Below are positions 6,777 through 13,176 of a DNA stretch of 38,470 nt, in pieces. How positions within the stretch are numbered: position 1 is the stretch's first letter; each line of letters begins with the position of its first letter. This stretch comes from an uncultured Prevotellaceae bacterium (GTDB lineage Bacteria; Bacteroidota; Bacteroidia; Bacteroidales; Bacteroidaceae). Below the pieces are notes generated by a model. The model ran no database searches, had not been told where the DNA came from, and saw only the letters and a list, made by a program, of their open reading frames with translations. The position numbers were made by a program, and so were the translations under genes. The stretch spans positions 1-38,470 of the forward strand of contig CAMHJQ010000028.1 of NCBI GenBank assembly GCA_946185485.1. Direction: 5' to 3'.

Positions 6777-7964
6777 TTACTTGATGATGCCTTGTTCGAC
6801 AAATATTTTCTTCAAAGCAGTGACAGAACGGTCTACCTGCTCCTTGGTGTGGGTAGCCATCAGCGCATAGCGCACCAGCGTGTCCTGAGGAGCACAGGCA
6901 GGCGGAATGACGGGGTTGATGAACACCCCGGCCTTGAAGGCGAGGGCAGTAACCAGGAACGTCTTCTCAATGTCGCGGACATAAAGCGGGATGATAGGAC
7001 TCTCCGTGTCGCCAATCTCAAAGCCTTCCTCGGCAAAGCGCTTCAGTGCATAGCGGGTGACATCCCAAAGGGCCTCAATGCGCTCGGGCTCCTGCTGCAG
7101 GATGTGCAGCGCCTCCATGGCTGCTGCGGTGGCAGCGGGAGTGTTGGAAGCCGAGAAGATATAGGTGCGGCAGTTGTGACGCAGGAAATTGATGGTGTCC
7201 CAGTCGGAGGCGATGAAACCGCCGATGCTGGCCAGCGACTTGGAGAAGGTTCCCATAATGAGGTCTACCTCGTCGGTCAGTCCGAAATGGTCGCAGACAC
7301 CACGTCCGTGGTCACCGAAGACACCGATGCCGTGAGCCTCGTCGACCATGATGGAGCAGTTGTACTTATGCTTCAATTCCACAATCTCAGGCAGCTTGCA
7401 CAGGTCACCCTCCATAGAGAAGACACCATCGACAACGATGAGCTTGATGGCCTCGTAGGGCAGCTTCTGCAGTACACGCTCCAGGTCTTCCATGTCGTTG
7501 TGCTTGTAATGCAACTGACGGGCAAACGACAGACGACGGCCGTCAACAATGCTTGCATGGTCGCGGTCGTCGCAGATGATGTAGTCGTCCTTGCCGACGA
7601 CCATTGCCAAAACACCCTGATTGACAGAGAATCCCGTGGAGAAGCACAGACAGTCGTCCTTATGGATGAACTCTGATATCTCTTTCTCCAACTGGACATG
7701 GATATCAAGGGTACCATTGAGGAAACGGCTTCCAGCACAGCCACTACCATACTTGTCGAGAGCACGCTTTGCTGCATCGATAATACGCTGGTCACCAGTG
7801 AGTCCCGTATAGGCATTAGAGCCGAACATCAAGACCTTATGGCCGCCCATTTCAACCTCCGTACCCTGCTTTCCCTCAATCGCACGGAAATAGGGATAAA
7901 CGTCAGCCTCCATGTACTTCTGCGGCTCACGATAATGCTTGTATTTTTCTTGTAATTGTCCCAT
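6777..7964 (-). CDS. spt: Serine palmitoyltransferase (alpha-oxoamine synthase family)
   Basis: The enzyme condenses L-serine with a long-chain acyl-CoA to 3-ketosphinganine, the first step of sphingolipid synthesis in Bacteroidales. The 395-residue length is normal. Visible fold-type I PLP features are H136 (DRDHAS), D208 in VDEAHG, and the Schiff-base K242 in TFSKSLASIGG. The N-terminus MGQLQEKYKHYREPQKY and PYFRAIEGKQ are close to Bacteroides serine palmitoyltransferase as I remember it, which favours this over glycine C-acetyltransferase (kbl) or 8-amino-7-oxononanoate synthase (bioF). The frame stays open to 8318, but that start would overlap the divergent kinase and lies upstream of the promoter, so 7964 is chosen. 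Confidence 0.88.
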   Translation of the reverse strand: MGQLQEKYKHYREPQKYMEADVYPYFRAIEGKQGTEVEMGGHKVLMFGSNAYTGLTGDQRIIDAAKRALDKYGSGCAGSRFLNGTLDIHVQLEKEISEFIHKDDCLCFSTGFSVNQGVLAMVVGKDDYIICDDRDHASIVDGRRLSFARQLHYKHNDMEDLERVLQKLPYEAIKLIVVDGVFSMEGDLCKLPEIVELKHKYNCSIMVDEAHGIGVFGDHGRGVCDHFGLTDEVDLIMGTFSKSLASIGGFIASDWDTINFLRHNCRTYIFSASNTPAATAAAMEALHILQQEPERIEALWDVTRYALKRFAEEGFEIGDTESPIIPLYVRDIEKTFLVTALAFKAGVFINPVIPPACAPQDTLVRYALMATHTKEQVDRSVTALKKIFVEQGIIK

Positions 7965-8006
7965 ATAATAATAGGTGTAGCCTTGGCTACGATTAGTTTC
8001 AGGCTG

Positions 8007-8037
8007 CAAAGTTAATAATTTTTTATAAATAGTGCAA
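8007..8037 (-). promoter_or_regulatory. Promoter of the serine palmitoyltransferase gene
   Basis: TAACTTTG (8007-8014) with TTG (8035-8037) 20 bases upstream, on the minus strand. The predicted start is about 38 bases before the ATG at 7964. Confidence 0.75.
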
Positions 8038-8056
8038 GAAAAAGCAGAATATTTTG

Positions 8057-8064
8057 TATTTTTG
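8057..8064 (+). promoter_or_regulatory. -7 box of the lipid kinase gene
   Basis: TATTTTTG matches TAnnTTTG; the G is only 9 bases before the ATG at 8073. No clear -33 element is seen. If used, the 5' untranslated region would be about 4 bases, so the message may be nearly leaderless. Confidence 0.5.
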
Positions 8065-8072
8065 CAGCGAGA

Positions 8073-9119
8073 ATGGAAACAAGAAAGCACATCACGTTCA
8101 TAATAAACCCCATTTCGGGCACTGGAAACAAGGCAGAAATACCTGACTTGATAGGCGAACTGCTGGATGAAGAACAATTCAGCTACGACATCCGTAAAAC
8201 GGAGTATCGCGGCCATGCAGCTGAGATAGCGCACCAGTGTGCGGACGAAGGCACAGACATTGTCGTGGCCGTGGGTGGCGACGGCACCGTCAACGAGGTG
8301 GCACGATCGCTGACGCATACCAATACCGCCTTGGGCATCATCCCCTGCGGTTCAGGCAACGGACTCGCCCGCCACCTGTGCATACCCATCAACGTACGAA
8401 AAGCCATTCAGGTCATCAACGAGTGCCAGATAGAGGCCTTCGACTACGGCGTCATCAACGGCCTACCCTTCTTCTGCACCTGTGGCATGGGCTTCGACGC
8501 CTTTATCTCGCTGAAATTCGCCCAAGCCGGCAAGCGCGGACCCGTCACCTACGTGGAGAACGTGCTGAAGGAGGGGCTGAAATACAAGCCCGAGACCTAC
8601 GAAATCATTGACGACAGCGGAACCAACAGCTACAATGCCTTCCTCATAGCCTGCGCCAACGCCTCACAATACGGCAACAATGCCTACATCGCACCTGGCG
8701 CCACCATGAAGGACGGAATGATGGACGTCATCGTCATGGAACCGTTCGACGCCCTGGAAGCACCGCAGATAGCCGCTGACCTGTTTATGAAGACACTGGG
8801 CAACAACTCGAAGATCAAGACCTTCCGCACACGCCAGCTTACCATCCACCGCAAACAGCCAGGCGCCATCCACTACGACGGCGACCCCATCATGACAGGC
8901 ACGGACATCGATGTCCACATTGAGCACCTGGGCATCAGGATTGTCACCAACCCGGAAGTCCCTGAGGACAAAGCGCAGCCCAACATGGTATTGAACGCCT
9001 TCAGCGATTTCTTCAACAATATTAATAATGTGCGCGAAGACATCAGCAAGGACCTTGCTCACCAAAGCCGACGCATACAAGCCATCAACAAGGTGCTGCT
9101 GAGAAAGCTAAGAAGCTAA
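8073..9119 (+). CDS. Diacylglycerol/sphingoid-base kinase family (LCB5/YegS-like) protein
   Basis: The 348-residue protein has the DAGK catalytic core: FIINPISGTGNK near residues 9-20, the nucleotide-binding VAVGGDGTVNEV at 66-77 and PCGSGNGLARHL about 20 residues later, followed by the beta-rich C-terminal domain with YDGDP near 270. Members phosphorylate a lipid hydroxyl (diacylglycerol, or sphingoid bases in LCB5-type enzymes) with ATP at the inner membrane face. The C-terminal 40 residues (FSDFFNNINNVREDISKDL...) are hydrophilic and possibly coiled-coil. It is divergent from serine palmitoyltransferase, with 108 bases between the start codons, which makes a sphingoid-base substrate plausible; sequence alone cannot tell it from diacylglycerol kinase. 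Confidence 0.85.
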   Translation: METRKHITFIINPISGTGNKAEIPDLIGELLDEEQFSYDIRKTEYRGHAAEIAHQCADEGTDIVVAVGGDGTVNEVARSLTHTNTALGIIPCGSGNGLARHLCIPINVRKAIQVINECQIEAFDYGVINGLPFFCTCGMGFDAFISLKFAQAGKRGPVTYVENVLKEGLKYKPETYEIIDDSGTNSYNAFLIACANASQYGNNAYIAPGATMKDGMMDVIVMEPFDALEAPQIAADLFMKTLGNNSKIKTFRTRQLTIHRKQPGAIHYDGDPIMTGTDIDVHIEHLGIRIVTNPEVPEDKAQPNMVLNAFSDFFNNINNVREDISKDLAHQSRRIQAINKVLLRKLRS

Positions 9120-9122
9120 AAG

Positions 9123-9269
9123 ATGCAAACGGTTCTAAGTATCATTGTCGTTTGGGGCGCTGTGAGCTATGCTGCATGGCGGGTCTATCAGCTTTTTCGG
9201 AAGGACGAAGAACCCTGCTGTGGATGCAAGATGAAAAAAAACTGCCAAAAATTTGGTGGTTCCGAATAA
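9123..9269 (+). CDS. Small Cys-rich single-pass membrane protein (FeoB-associated type)
   Basis: This 48-codon gene starts 3 bases after the lipid kinase stop, so it is surely in the same transcript. The product has one hydrophobic segment (about residues 3-19, VLSIIVVWGAVSYAAW), then a basic patch and a cytosolic-looking tail with C32, C33, C35 and C41 (PCCGCKMKKNC). That layout is the one of FeoB-associated Cys-rich membrane proteins, which normally sit beside ferrous-iron transporter genes; no feoB is in this window. Metal binding by the Cys cluster is inferred. The tRNA-Cys promoter overlaps its 3' end. Confidence 0.72.
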   Translation: MQTVLSIIVVWGAVSYAAWRVYQLFRKDEEPCCGCKMKKNCQKFGGSE

Positions 9270-9283
9270 AAGTACTACCTTTG
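9252..9283 (+). promoter_or_regulatory. Promoter of tRNA-Cys
   Basis: TTTG (9252-9255), 20 bases, TACCTTTG (9276-9283): a full consensus match. The -33 element lies inside the last codons of the small Cys-rich protein gene. Confidence 0.85.
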
Positions 9284-9301
9284 CACCCGCTTACCGAATA
9301 T

Positions 9302-9373
9302 GGTGCCTTGGATGAGTGGCTTAGTCAACGGTCTGCAAAACCGTCTACGGCGGTTCGAATCCGCCAGGCACCT
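9302..9373 (+). tRNA. tRNA-Cys (anticodon GCA)
   Basis: Acceptor stem GGTGCCT/AGGCACC, anticodon arm ACGGT-CTGCAAA-ACCGT giving GCA, T arm GGCGGTTCGAATCCGCC, and discriminator T, as expected for cysteine tRNAs. CCA is not encoded. Confidence 0.95.
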
Positions 9374-9384
9374 CGCACGAAAAG

Positions 9385-9420
9385 AAACCTCCCAAGAATT
9401 CAATTCAGGGAGGTTTTCTT
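9385..9420 (+). terminator. Terminator after tRNA-Cys
   Basis: AAACCTCCC (9385-9393) pairs with GGGAGGTTT (9408-9416), followed by TCTT. The U-tract is short, so read-through into the riboswitch region is possible. Confidence 0.7.
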
Positions 9421-9425
9421 ATAGC

Positions 9426-9471
9426 AGGGGTACTTGCAACGTCATTGACCAACCCCCTTTAACAAAACAAG
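9426..9471 (+). promoter_or_regulatory. preQ1-I riboswitch aptamer
   Basis: AGGGG (9426-9430) pairs with CCCCT (9454-9458) to form P1; AAC (9451-9453) places a cytosine (9453) where the family pairs preQ1; the A-rich tail TTAACAAAACAAG (9459-9471) is the same as I recall from the Thermoanaerobacter preQ1-I aptamer. CTTG in the loop (9433-9436) can pair with CAAG (9468-9471) as pseudoknot P2. The loop is longer than in the minimal aptamer by about 13 bases, including a possible GTC/GAC mini-hairpin at 9441-9449. The aptamer ends 4 bases before the transporter ATG, so translational control is likely. Both downstream genes are queuosine genes, which supports the call. Confidence 0.85.
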
Positions 9472-9475
9472 AATT

Positions 9476-10180
9476 ATGGAACAAGACAATAGAAAAGTCA
9501 GCGTGCTGTTTATGCTTTTCGGCACCCTGTTCTGCGTTTGCCTCATCACCGCAAACGTATTGGAAACAAAGCAACTATCGTTCGGTCCCGTCAACCTGAC
9601 CGCCGGTATCATCGTATTCCCCGTCAGTTACATCATCAACGATGTCGTATGTGAGGTGTGGGGCTACCAACGCACCCGTATGCTCATCTGGATGGGTTTC
9701 GCCATGAACTTCCTAGTTGTCATCTTCGGCGCCATAGCCGACTGGATACCCGGAGCACCCTACTGGCACGGCGAAGAGGGATTCCACGTCATCTTCGGCT
9801 TGGCACCACGCATTGCGCTGGCCTCGTTCATCGCCTTCCTTGCCGGTTCGTTCATCAACGCCTACGTGATGTCGAAGATGAAACTCTCAGCCAAAGGCAG
9901 CAACTCGTTCAAGAAGGATTTCTCGGCACGAGCCATCTGGAGCACCGTGTTCGGTGAACTCACCGACTCCATCATTTTCTTCCCTCTGGCCCTCGGAGGC
10001 GTCATACCCTGGGAAGAGATGCCCTCGCTGATGATTAGCCAAGTGACGCTGAAGACGCTCTACGAGATTCTCGTACTGCCCATCACCATCCGCGTCGTCA
10101 ACTTCACCAAGAAGCATGACCATGAGGACGTCTACGACAACGACATCAACTACAATATCTTTAATATACTTAAGATATAG
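9476..10180 (+). CDS. yhhQ: Queuosine precursor transporter (YhhQ/DUF165 family)
   Basis: The 234-residue integral membrane protein imports queuosine precursors (preQ0/preQ1 in characterised homologues). Hydrophobic segments run from residue 9 (VLFMLFGTLFCVCLITANVL) through ITIRVVNF, about six helices. Family motifs visible are ITANVLETKQL, the YIINDVVCEVWGY signature and the late GELTDSIIFFPLAL segment. It is the first gene after the preQ1 riboswitch and is followed 53 bases later by queF on the same strand, so uptake and reduction of 7-deazaguanines are paired. The C-terminal tail (HDHEDVYDNDINYN) is acidic and soluble. Confidence 0.93.
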   Translation: MEQDNRKVSVLFMLFGTLFCVCLITANVLETKQLSFGPVNLTAGIIVFPVSYIINDVVCEVWGYQRTRMLIWMGFAMNFLVVIFGAIADWIPGAPYWHGEEGFHVIFGLAPRIALASFIAFLAGSFINAYVMSKMKLSAKGSNSFKKDFSARAIWSTVFGELTDSIIFFPLALGGVIPWEEMPSLMISQVTLKTLYEILVLPITIRVVNFTKKHDHEDVYDNDINYNIFNILKI

Positions 10181-10232
10181 TTTAGAGTTTAAAGTTTAGA
10201 GATTAGGGGTTAGAGATTAGAGTTTAGAGAAA
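10181..10232. repeat. Degenerate TTTAGAG tandem repeat
   Basis: The whole gap between the transporter and queF is built from 7-8-base units of the type GTTTAGA / GATTAGAG / GGGTTAGAGA. The same unit fills the gap at 12603-12660. Confidence 0.8.
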
Positions 10233-10233
10233 T

Positions 10234-10695
10234 ATGAACAGAGAACAGGAAGGCCTGCAGCAGTTAGGCCGAAAGACGGAATACAAGATGACGTACGCAC
10301 CCGAGGTGCTGGAGACCTTTGAAAACAAACACAAGGAAAACGACTACTGGGTACAATTCAACTGCCCCGAGTTCACCTCGCTGTGTCCCATTACCGGCCA
10401 GCCCGACTTTGCCGAGATCAAAATCATGTACCTGCCTGCCGAACGCATGGTGGAGTCGAAGAGTCTGAAGCTCTACCTCTTCTCGTTCCGCAACCACGGA
10501 GACTTCCACGAGGACTGCGTCAACATCATCATGAAGGACCTCGTGCGGCTGATGCAACCCAAGTACATCGAGGTGACGGGTATCTTCACCCCACGCGGCG
10601 GCATCAGCATCTATCCATTTGCCAACTACGGGCAGCCAGGCACCAAGTATGAGCGCATGGCAGAAGAACGTCTGCTGAACAGACAAATGCTATAA
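10234..10695 (+). CDS. queF: NADPH-dependent 7-cyano-7-deazaguanine reductase
   Basis: QueF reduces preQ0 to preQ1 in queuosine synthesis, in the cytosol. At 153 residues it is the short, unimodular type. The catalytic thioimide-forming C51 lies in [13 protein letters not shown] with the acid D58, and the substrate-binding E74 lies in [22 protein letters not shown]. The product preQ1 is the ligand expected for the riboswitch ahead of the upstream gene, so this looks like direct feedback. No queC, queD or queE is in the window, which fits a cell that partly relies on import. Confidence 0.95.
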   Translation: MNREQEGLQQLGRKTEYKMTYAPEVLETFENKHKENDYWVQFNCPEFTSLCPITGQPDFAEIKIMYLPAERMVESKSLKLYLFSFRNHGDFHEDCVNIIMKDLVRLMQPKYIEVTGIFTPRGGISIYPFANYGQPGTKYERMAEERLLNRQML

Positions 10696-10722
10696 AAAGA
10701 GCCCTTTTTCACAGCCTATCAT

Positions 10723-10750
10723 AATATTTTGTGCAAAGAGACAAAATATT
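10723..10750. repeat. AT-rich inverted repeat after queF
   Basis: AATATTTTGT (10723-10732) and ACAAAATATT (10741-10750) are a perfect 10-bp inverted repeat with an 8-base loop. It lies between queF and the next promoter; it may end queF transcription or be an operator. Confidence 0.6.
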
Positions 10751-10785
10751 TCCGATTTGCAGATGGCAGATTGTGATTTATTTTG

Positions 10786-10793
10786 TATCTTTG
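10786..10793 (+). promoter_or_regulatory. -7 box of the carboxylase/decarboxylase gene
   Basis: TATCTTTG matches TAnnTTTG about 33 bases before the ATG at 10826. No -33 element at the standard spacing is evident. Confidence 0.55.
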
Positions 10794-10825
10794 CACAAAT
10801 ATTTACTAAAACCTTATTATCACGT

Positions 10826-12604
10826 ATGAAAAAGAAAATCAAGTTCAGTCTTGTCTACCGCGACATGTGGCAGTCGTCAGGCAAATTTCAGCCTCGTAAG
10901 GACCAGTTAGAACGTATAGCTCCCGTCATCATCGACATGGGATGCTTTGCCCGTGTGGAAACCAATGGTGGTGCCTTTGAGCAAGTCAACCTCATGGCCG
11001 GCGAAAACCCCAACTTGGCCGTTCGTGCATTTTGTAAGCCGTTCAATGAGGTGGGCATCCAAACCCACATGTTGGACCGCGGCCTCAACGCGCTGCGTAT
11101 GTACCCCGTTCCCGACGACGTCCGCGAGTTGATGTACAAAGTGAAGAAAGCCCAGGGTGTCGACATCCCACGAATCTTCTGCGGTCTGAACGACACACGT
11201 AATATCATCCCCAGTATCAAGTGGGCCAAGGCCGCAGGCATGATTCCGCAGGCTACCCTGTGCATCACCACCAGCCCTGTCCATACCGTTGAGTACTATA
11301 GCGCCATTGCCGACGAGGTGATTGCCGCTGGTGCCGAGGAAATCTGTCTGAAGGACATGGCCGGTATCGGACAGCCCGCCCTGCTGGGTGCCCTGACCAA
11401 GAGCATCAAGGCCAAACACCCCGACATCATCATCCAGTATCACGGTCACTCTGGCCCCGGCCTGTCGATGGCCAGCATCCTGGAAGTTTGTAACAATGGT
11501 GCCGACATCATCGATACCGCCATCGAGCCGCTTAGCTGGGGTAAGGTGCATCCCGACATCATCAGCGTCCAGTCGATGCTGAAAAACGAGGGCTTCGAGG
11601 TGGCCGACATCAACATGAACGCCTACATGCAGGCCCGTACCCTCACACAGGAGTTCATCGACGACTGGCTGGGCTGCTTCATCAATCCCGCCAACAAGCA
11701 CATGTCGAGCCTATTGCTTGGCAGTGGCCTGCCTGGTGGCATGATGGGTTCGATGATGGCCGACCTGGGTCCCATCCAGAGCATGATTAACAAACTGCGT
11801 GAAAAAAAGGGCGAGCCGACGCTCACGATGGACGACATGTTAGTCAAGCTGTTCAACGAGGTAGAGTACGTATGGCCGAAAGTGGGCTATCCCCCACTGG
11901 TTACGCCGTTCTCACAGTACACGAAGAACATCGCGCTGATGAACCTGCTGACCATCGAACAGGGCAAGGGCCGCTATGTCATGATGGACGACGCCATCTG
12001 GGGTATGATCCTCGGCAAGAGCGGCAAGGTGCCCGGCACTATCGATCCCGAGTTCGTTGAACTGGCCAAGAAGCAGGGACGCGAGTTCACCGATGCTGAT
12101 CCGCACACGCTCATCCCCAATGCCCTTGACGGATTCAAGAAGGAGATGGATGAGAACGGCTGGGACTACGGTCAGGACAACGAAGAGCTGTTCGAGCTGG
12201 CCATGCACCCCGAGCAATATCGCCCGTTCAAGAGTGGTCAGGCCAAGAAGCAGCTGTTGGCTGACATCCAGAAGGCCAAGGACGCCAAGCTGGGCGGCTC
12301 GAAGATGAAGCCCGAGGAACTGGCAGCCTTCAAGCATGCCAAGGCTGATGCACTGACGGCTCCCATTGCCGGACAGGTGTACTACGAATTCTCTGGCGAG
12401 GGTGCATGCGAACCTTGTCTGGAACCGTTCATCGGCCAGCAGTACAAGGAGGGCGACATCTACTGCTATATCCAAGCTCCGTGGGGCGAGATTGTTCCCA
12501 TTCCCGCTGCCCTCGGCGGCAAGCTCGTCGAGGTGGCTGCCAAGCAGGGGGCCAAGGTGCGCCGCGGCGATAACCTCGGCTGGATTGAACGAAGCGAAGC
12601 GTAG
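10826..12604 (+). CDS. Oxaloacetate decarboxylase/pyruvate carboxylase alpha-type protein lacking the biotin site
   Basis: The 592-residue protein has a carboxyltransferase TIM barrel (about 5-300) with D13 (YRDMWQSS), K176 in CLKDMAG (the lysine that is carbamylated in relatives) and H206/H208 in QYHGHSGPG, followed by the conserved helical domain and a C-terminal barrel-sandwich domain (about 510-590). In biotin proteins that domain carries the EAMKM loop; here the equivalent place (about 550-555) reads QAPWGE and has no lysine. I recall the same feature in Bacteroides homologues, so it is probably a family trait rather than damage. It may act with a separate biotin carrier, or have another substrate. 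The start at 10826 is chosen over 10757, which is upstream of the -7 box. Confidence 0.82.
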   Translation: MKKKIKFSLVYRDMWQSSGKFQPRKDQLERIAPVIIDMGCFARVETNGGAFEQVNLMAGENPNLAVRAFCKPFNEVGIQTHMLDRGLNALRMYPVPDDVRELMYKVKKAQGVDIPRIFCGLNDTRNIIPSIKWAKAAGMIPQATLCITTSPVHTVEYYSAIADEVIAAGAEEICLKDMAGIGQPALLGALTKSIKAKHPDIIIQYHGHSGPGLSMASILEVCNNGADIIDTAIEPLSWGKVHPDIISVQSMLKNEGFEVADINMNAYMQARTLTQEFIDDWLGCFINPANKHMSSLLLGSGLPGGMMGSMMADLGPIQSMINKLREKKGEPTLTMDDMLVKLFNEVEYVWPKVGYPPLVTPFSQYTKNIALMNLLTIEQGKGRYVMMDDAIWGMILGKSGKVPGTIDPEFVELAKKQGREFTDADPHTLIPNALDGFKKEMDENGWDYGQDNEELFELAMHPEQYRPFKSGQAKKQLLADIQKAKDAKLGGSKMKPEELAAFKHAKADALTAPIAGQVYYEFSGEGACEPCLEPFIGQQYKEGDIYCYIQAPWGEIVPIPAALGGKLVEVAAKQGAKVRRGDNLGWIERSEA

Positions 12605-12660
12605 TGTAGAGTTTAAAGAGTAGAGTTTAGAGAGTAGAGAGTAGAGTTTAGAGAGTAGAG
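12603..12660. repeat. Degenerate GTAGAGTTTAGAG tandem repeat
   Basis: About seven 7-8-base units of the type TAGAGTTTAGAGAG fill the gap between the decarboxylase-like gene and the HDIG gene. It is the same class of repeat as at 10181-10232. Confidence 0.8.
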
Positions 12661-12676
12661 AAGTGTAATACCAAAG

Positions 12677-13171
12677 ATGGACTACTTATCTATTATCAAC
12701 AAATATTACCCTGCGGACGACGAGCTCCGCAGGGTATTATTGCATCATTCAAGACAGGTGGCAGACCGTTGTCTGCAGATTGTCAGAAAGCATCATGAAC
12801 TGCCCGCCGACATACACTTTTTAGAGGAAGCTGCCATGCTGCACGACATCGGCATCTACCAGTGTTATGCCCCATCCATCCACTGTCATGGCAGCGAGCC
12901 CTATCTGCGCCACGGGCTGATAGGCGGCAACCTGCTCCGCCAGGAAGGCTATGAACGGCATGCAAGGGTGGCCGAGCGGCATACAGGAACGGGATTGCCC
13001 GGCTATGAACCGGAAACGCTGGAGGAACAGATAGTATGCTATGCCGACAAGTTCTACTCCAAGTCGAAACCCGACCGCGTGCTCACCGTAGCACAAGCGG
13101 CTGAGTCGTTAGAGAAGTTCGGACACAATGGCGTGCTGAAATTCCTGTCTTGGGCAGAACGCTTCGAATAA
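12677..13171 (+). CDS. HDIG-domain metal-dependent phosphohydrolase-like protein
   Basis: The 164-residue protein carries the HD fold: H24 (LLHHSRQVAD), the H56-D57 pair in MLHDIGIY, later H in ERHTGTG and D in YADKFYSK. Members hydrolyse nucleotides or other phosphomonoesters; the substrate is not predictable here. It is 72 bases downstream of the decarboxylase-like gene with only the repeat between them, so it may share its transcript. It converges on the beta-helix lipoprotein gene with a 5-base gap and no visible terminator. Confidence 0.85.
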   Translation: MDYLSIINKYYPADDELRRVLLHHSRQVADRCLQIVRKHHELPADIHFLEEAAMLHDIGIYQCYAPSIHCHGSEPYLRHGLIGGNLLRQEGYERHARVAERHTGTGLPGYEPETLEEQIVCYADKFYSKSKPDRVLTVAQAAESLEKFGHNGVLKFLSWAERFE

Positions 13172-13176
13172 CTCCC

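Noticed and set aside
7965..8318. N-terminal extension of serine palmitoyltransferase
   Set aside because: It would overlap the divergent kinase gene, lies upstream of the consensus promoter, and has no homology to the family.
9152..9424. 90-codon plus-strand ORF across tRNA-Cys
   Set aside because: It overlaps the small Cys-rich gene in another frame and the tRNA itself.
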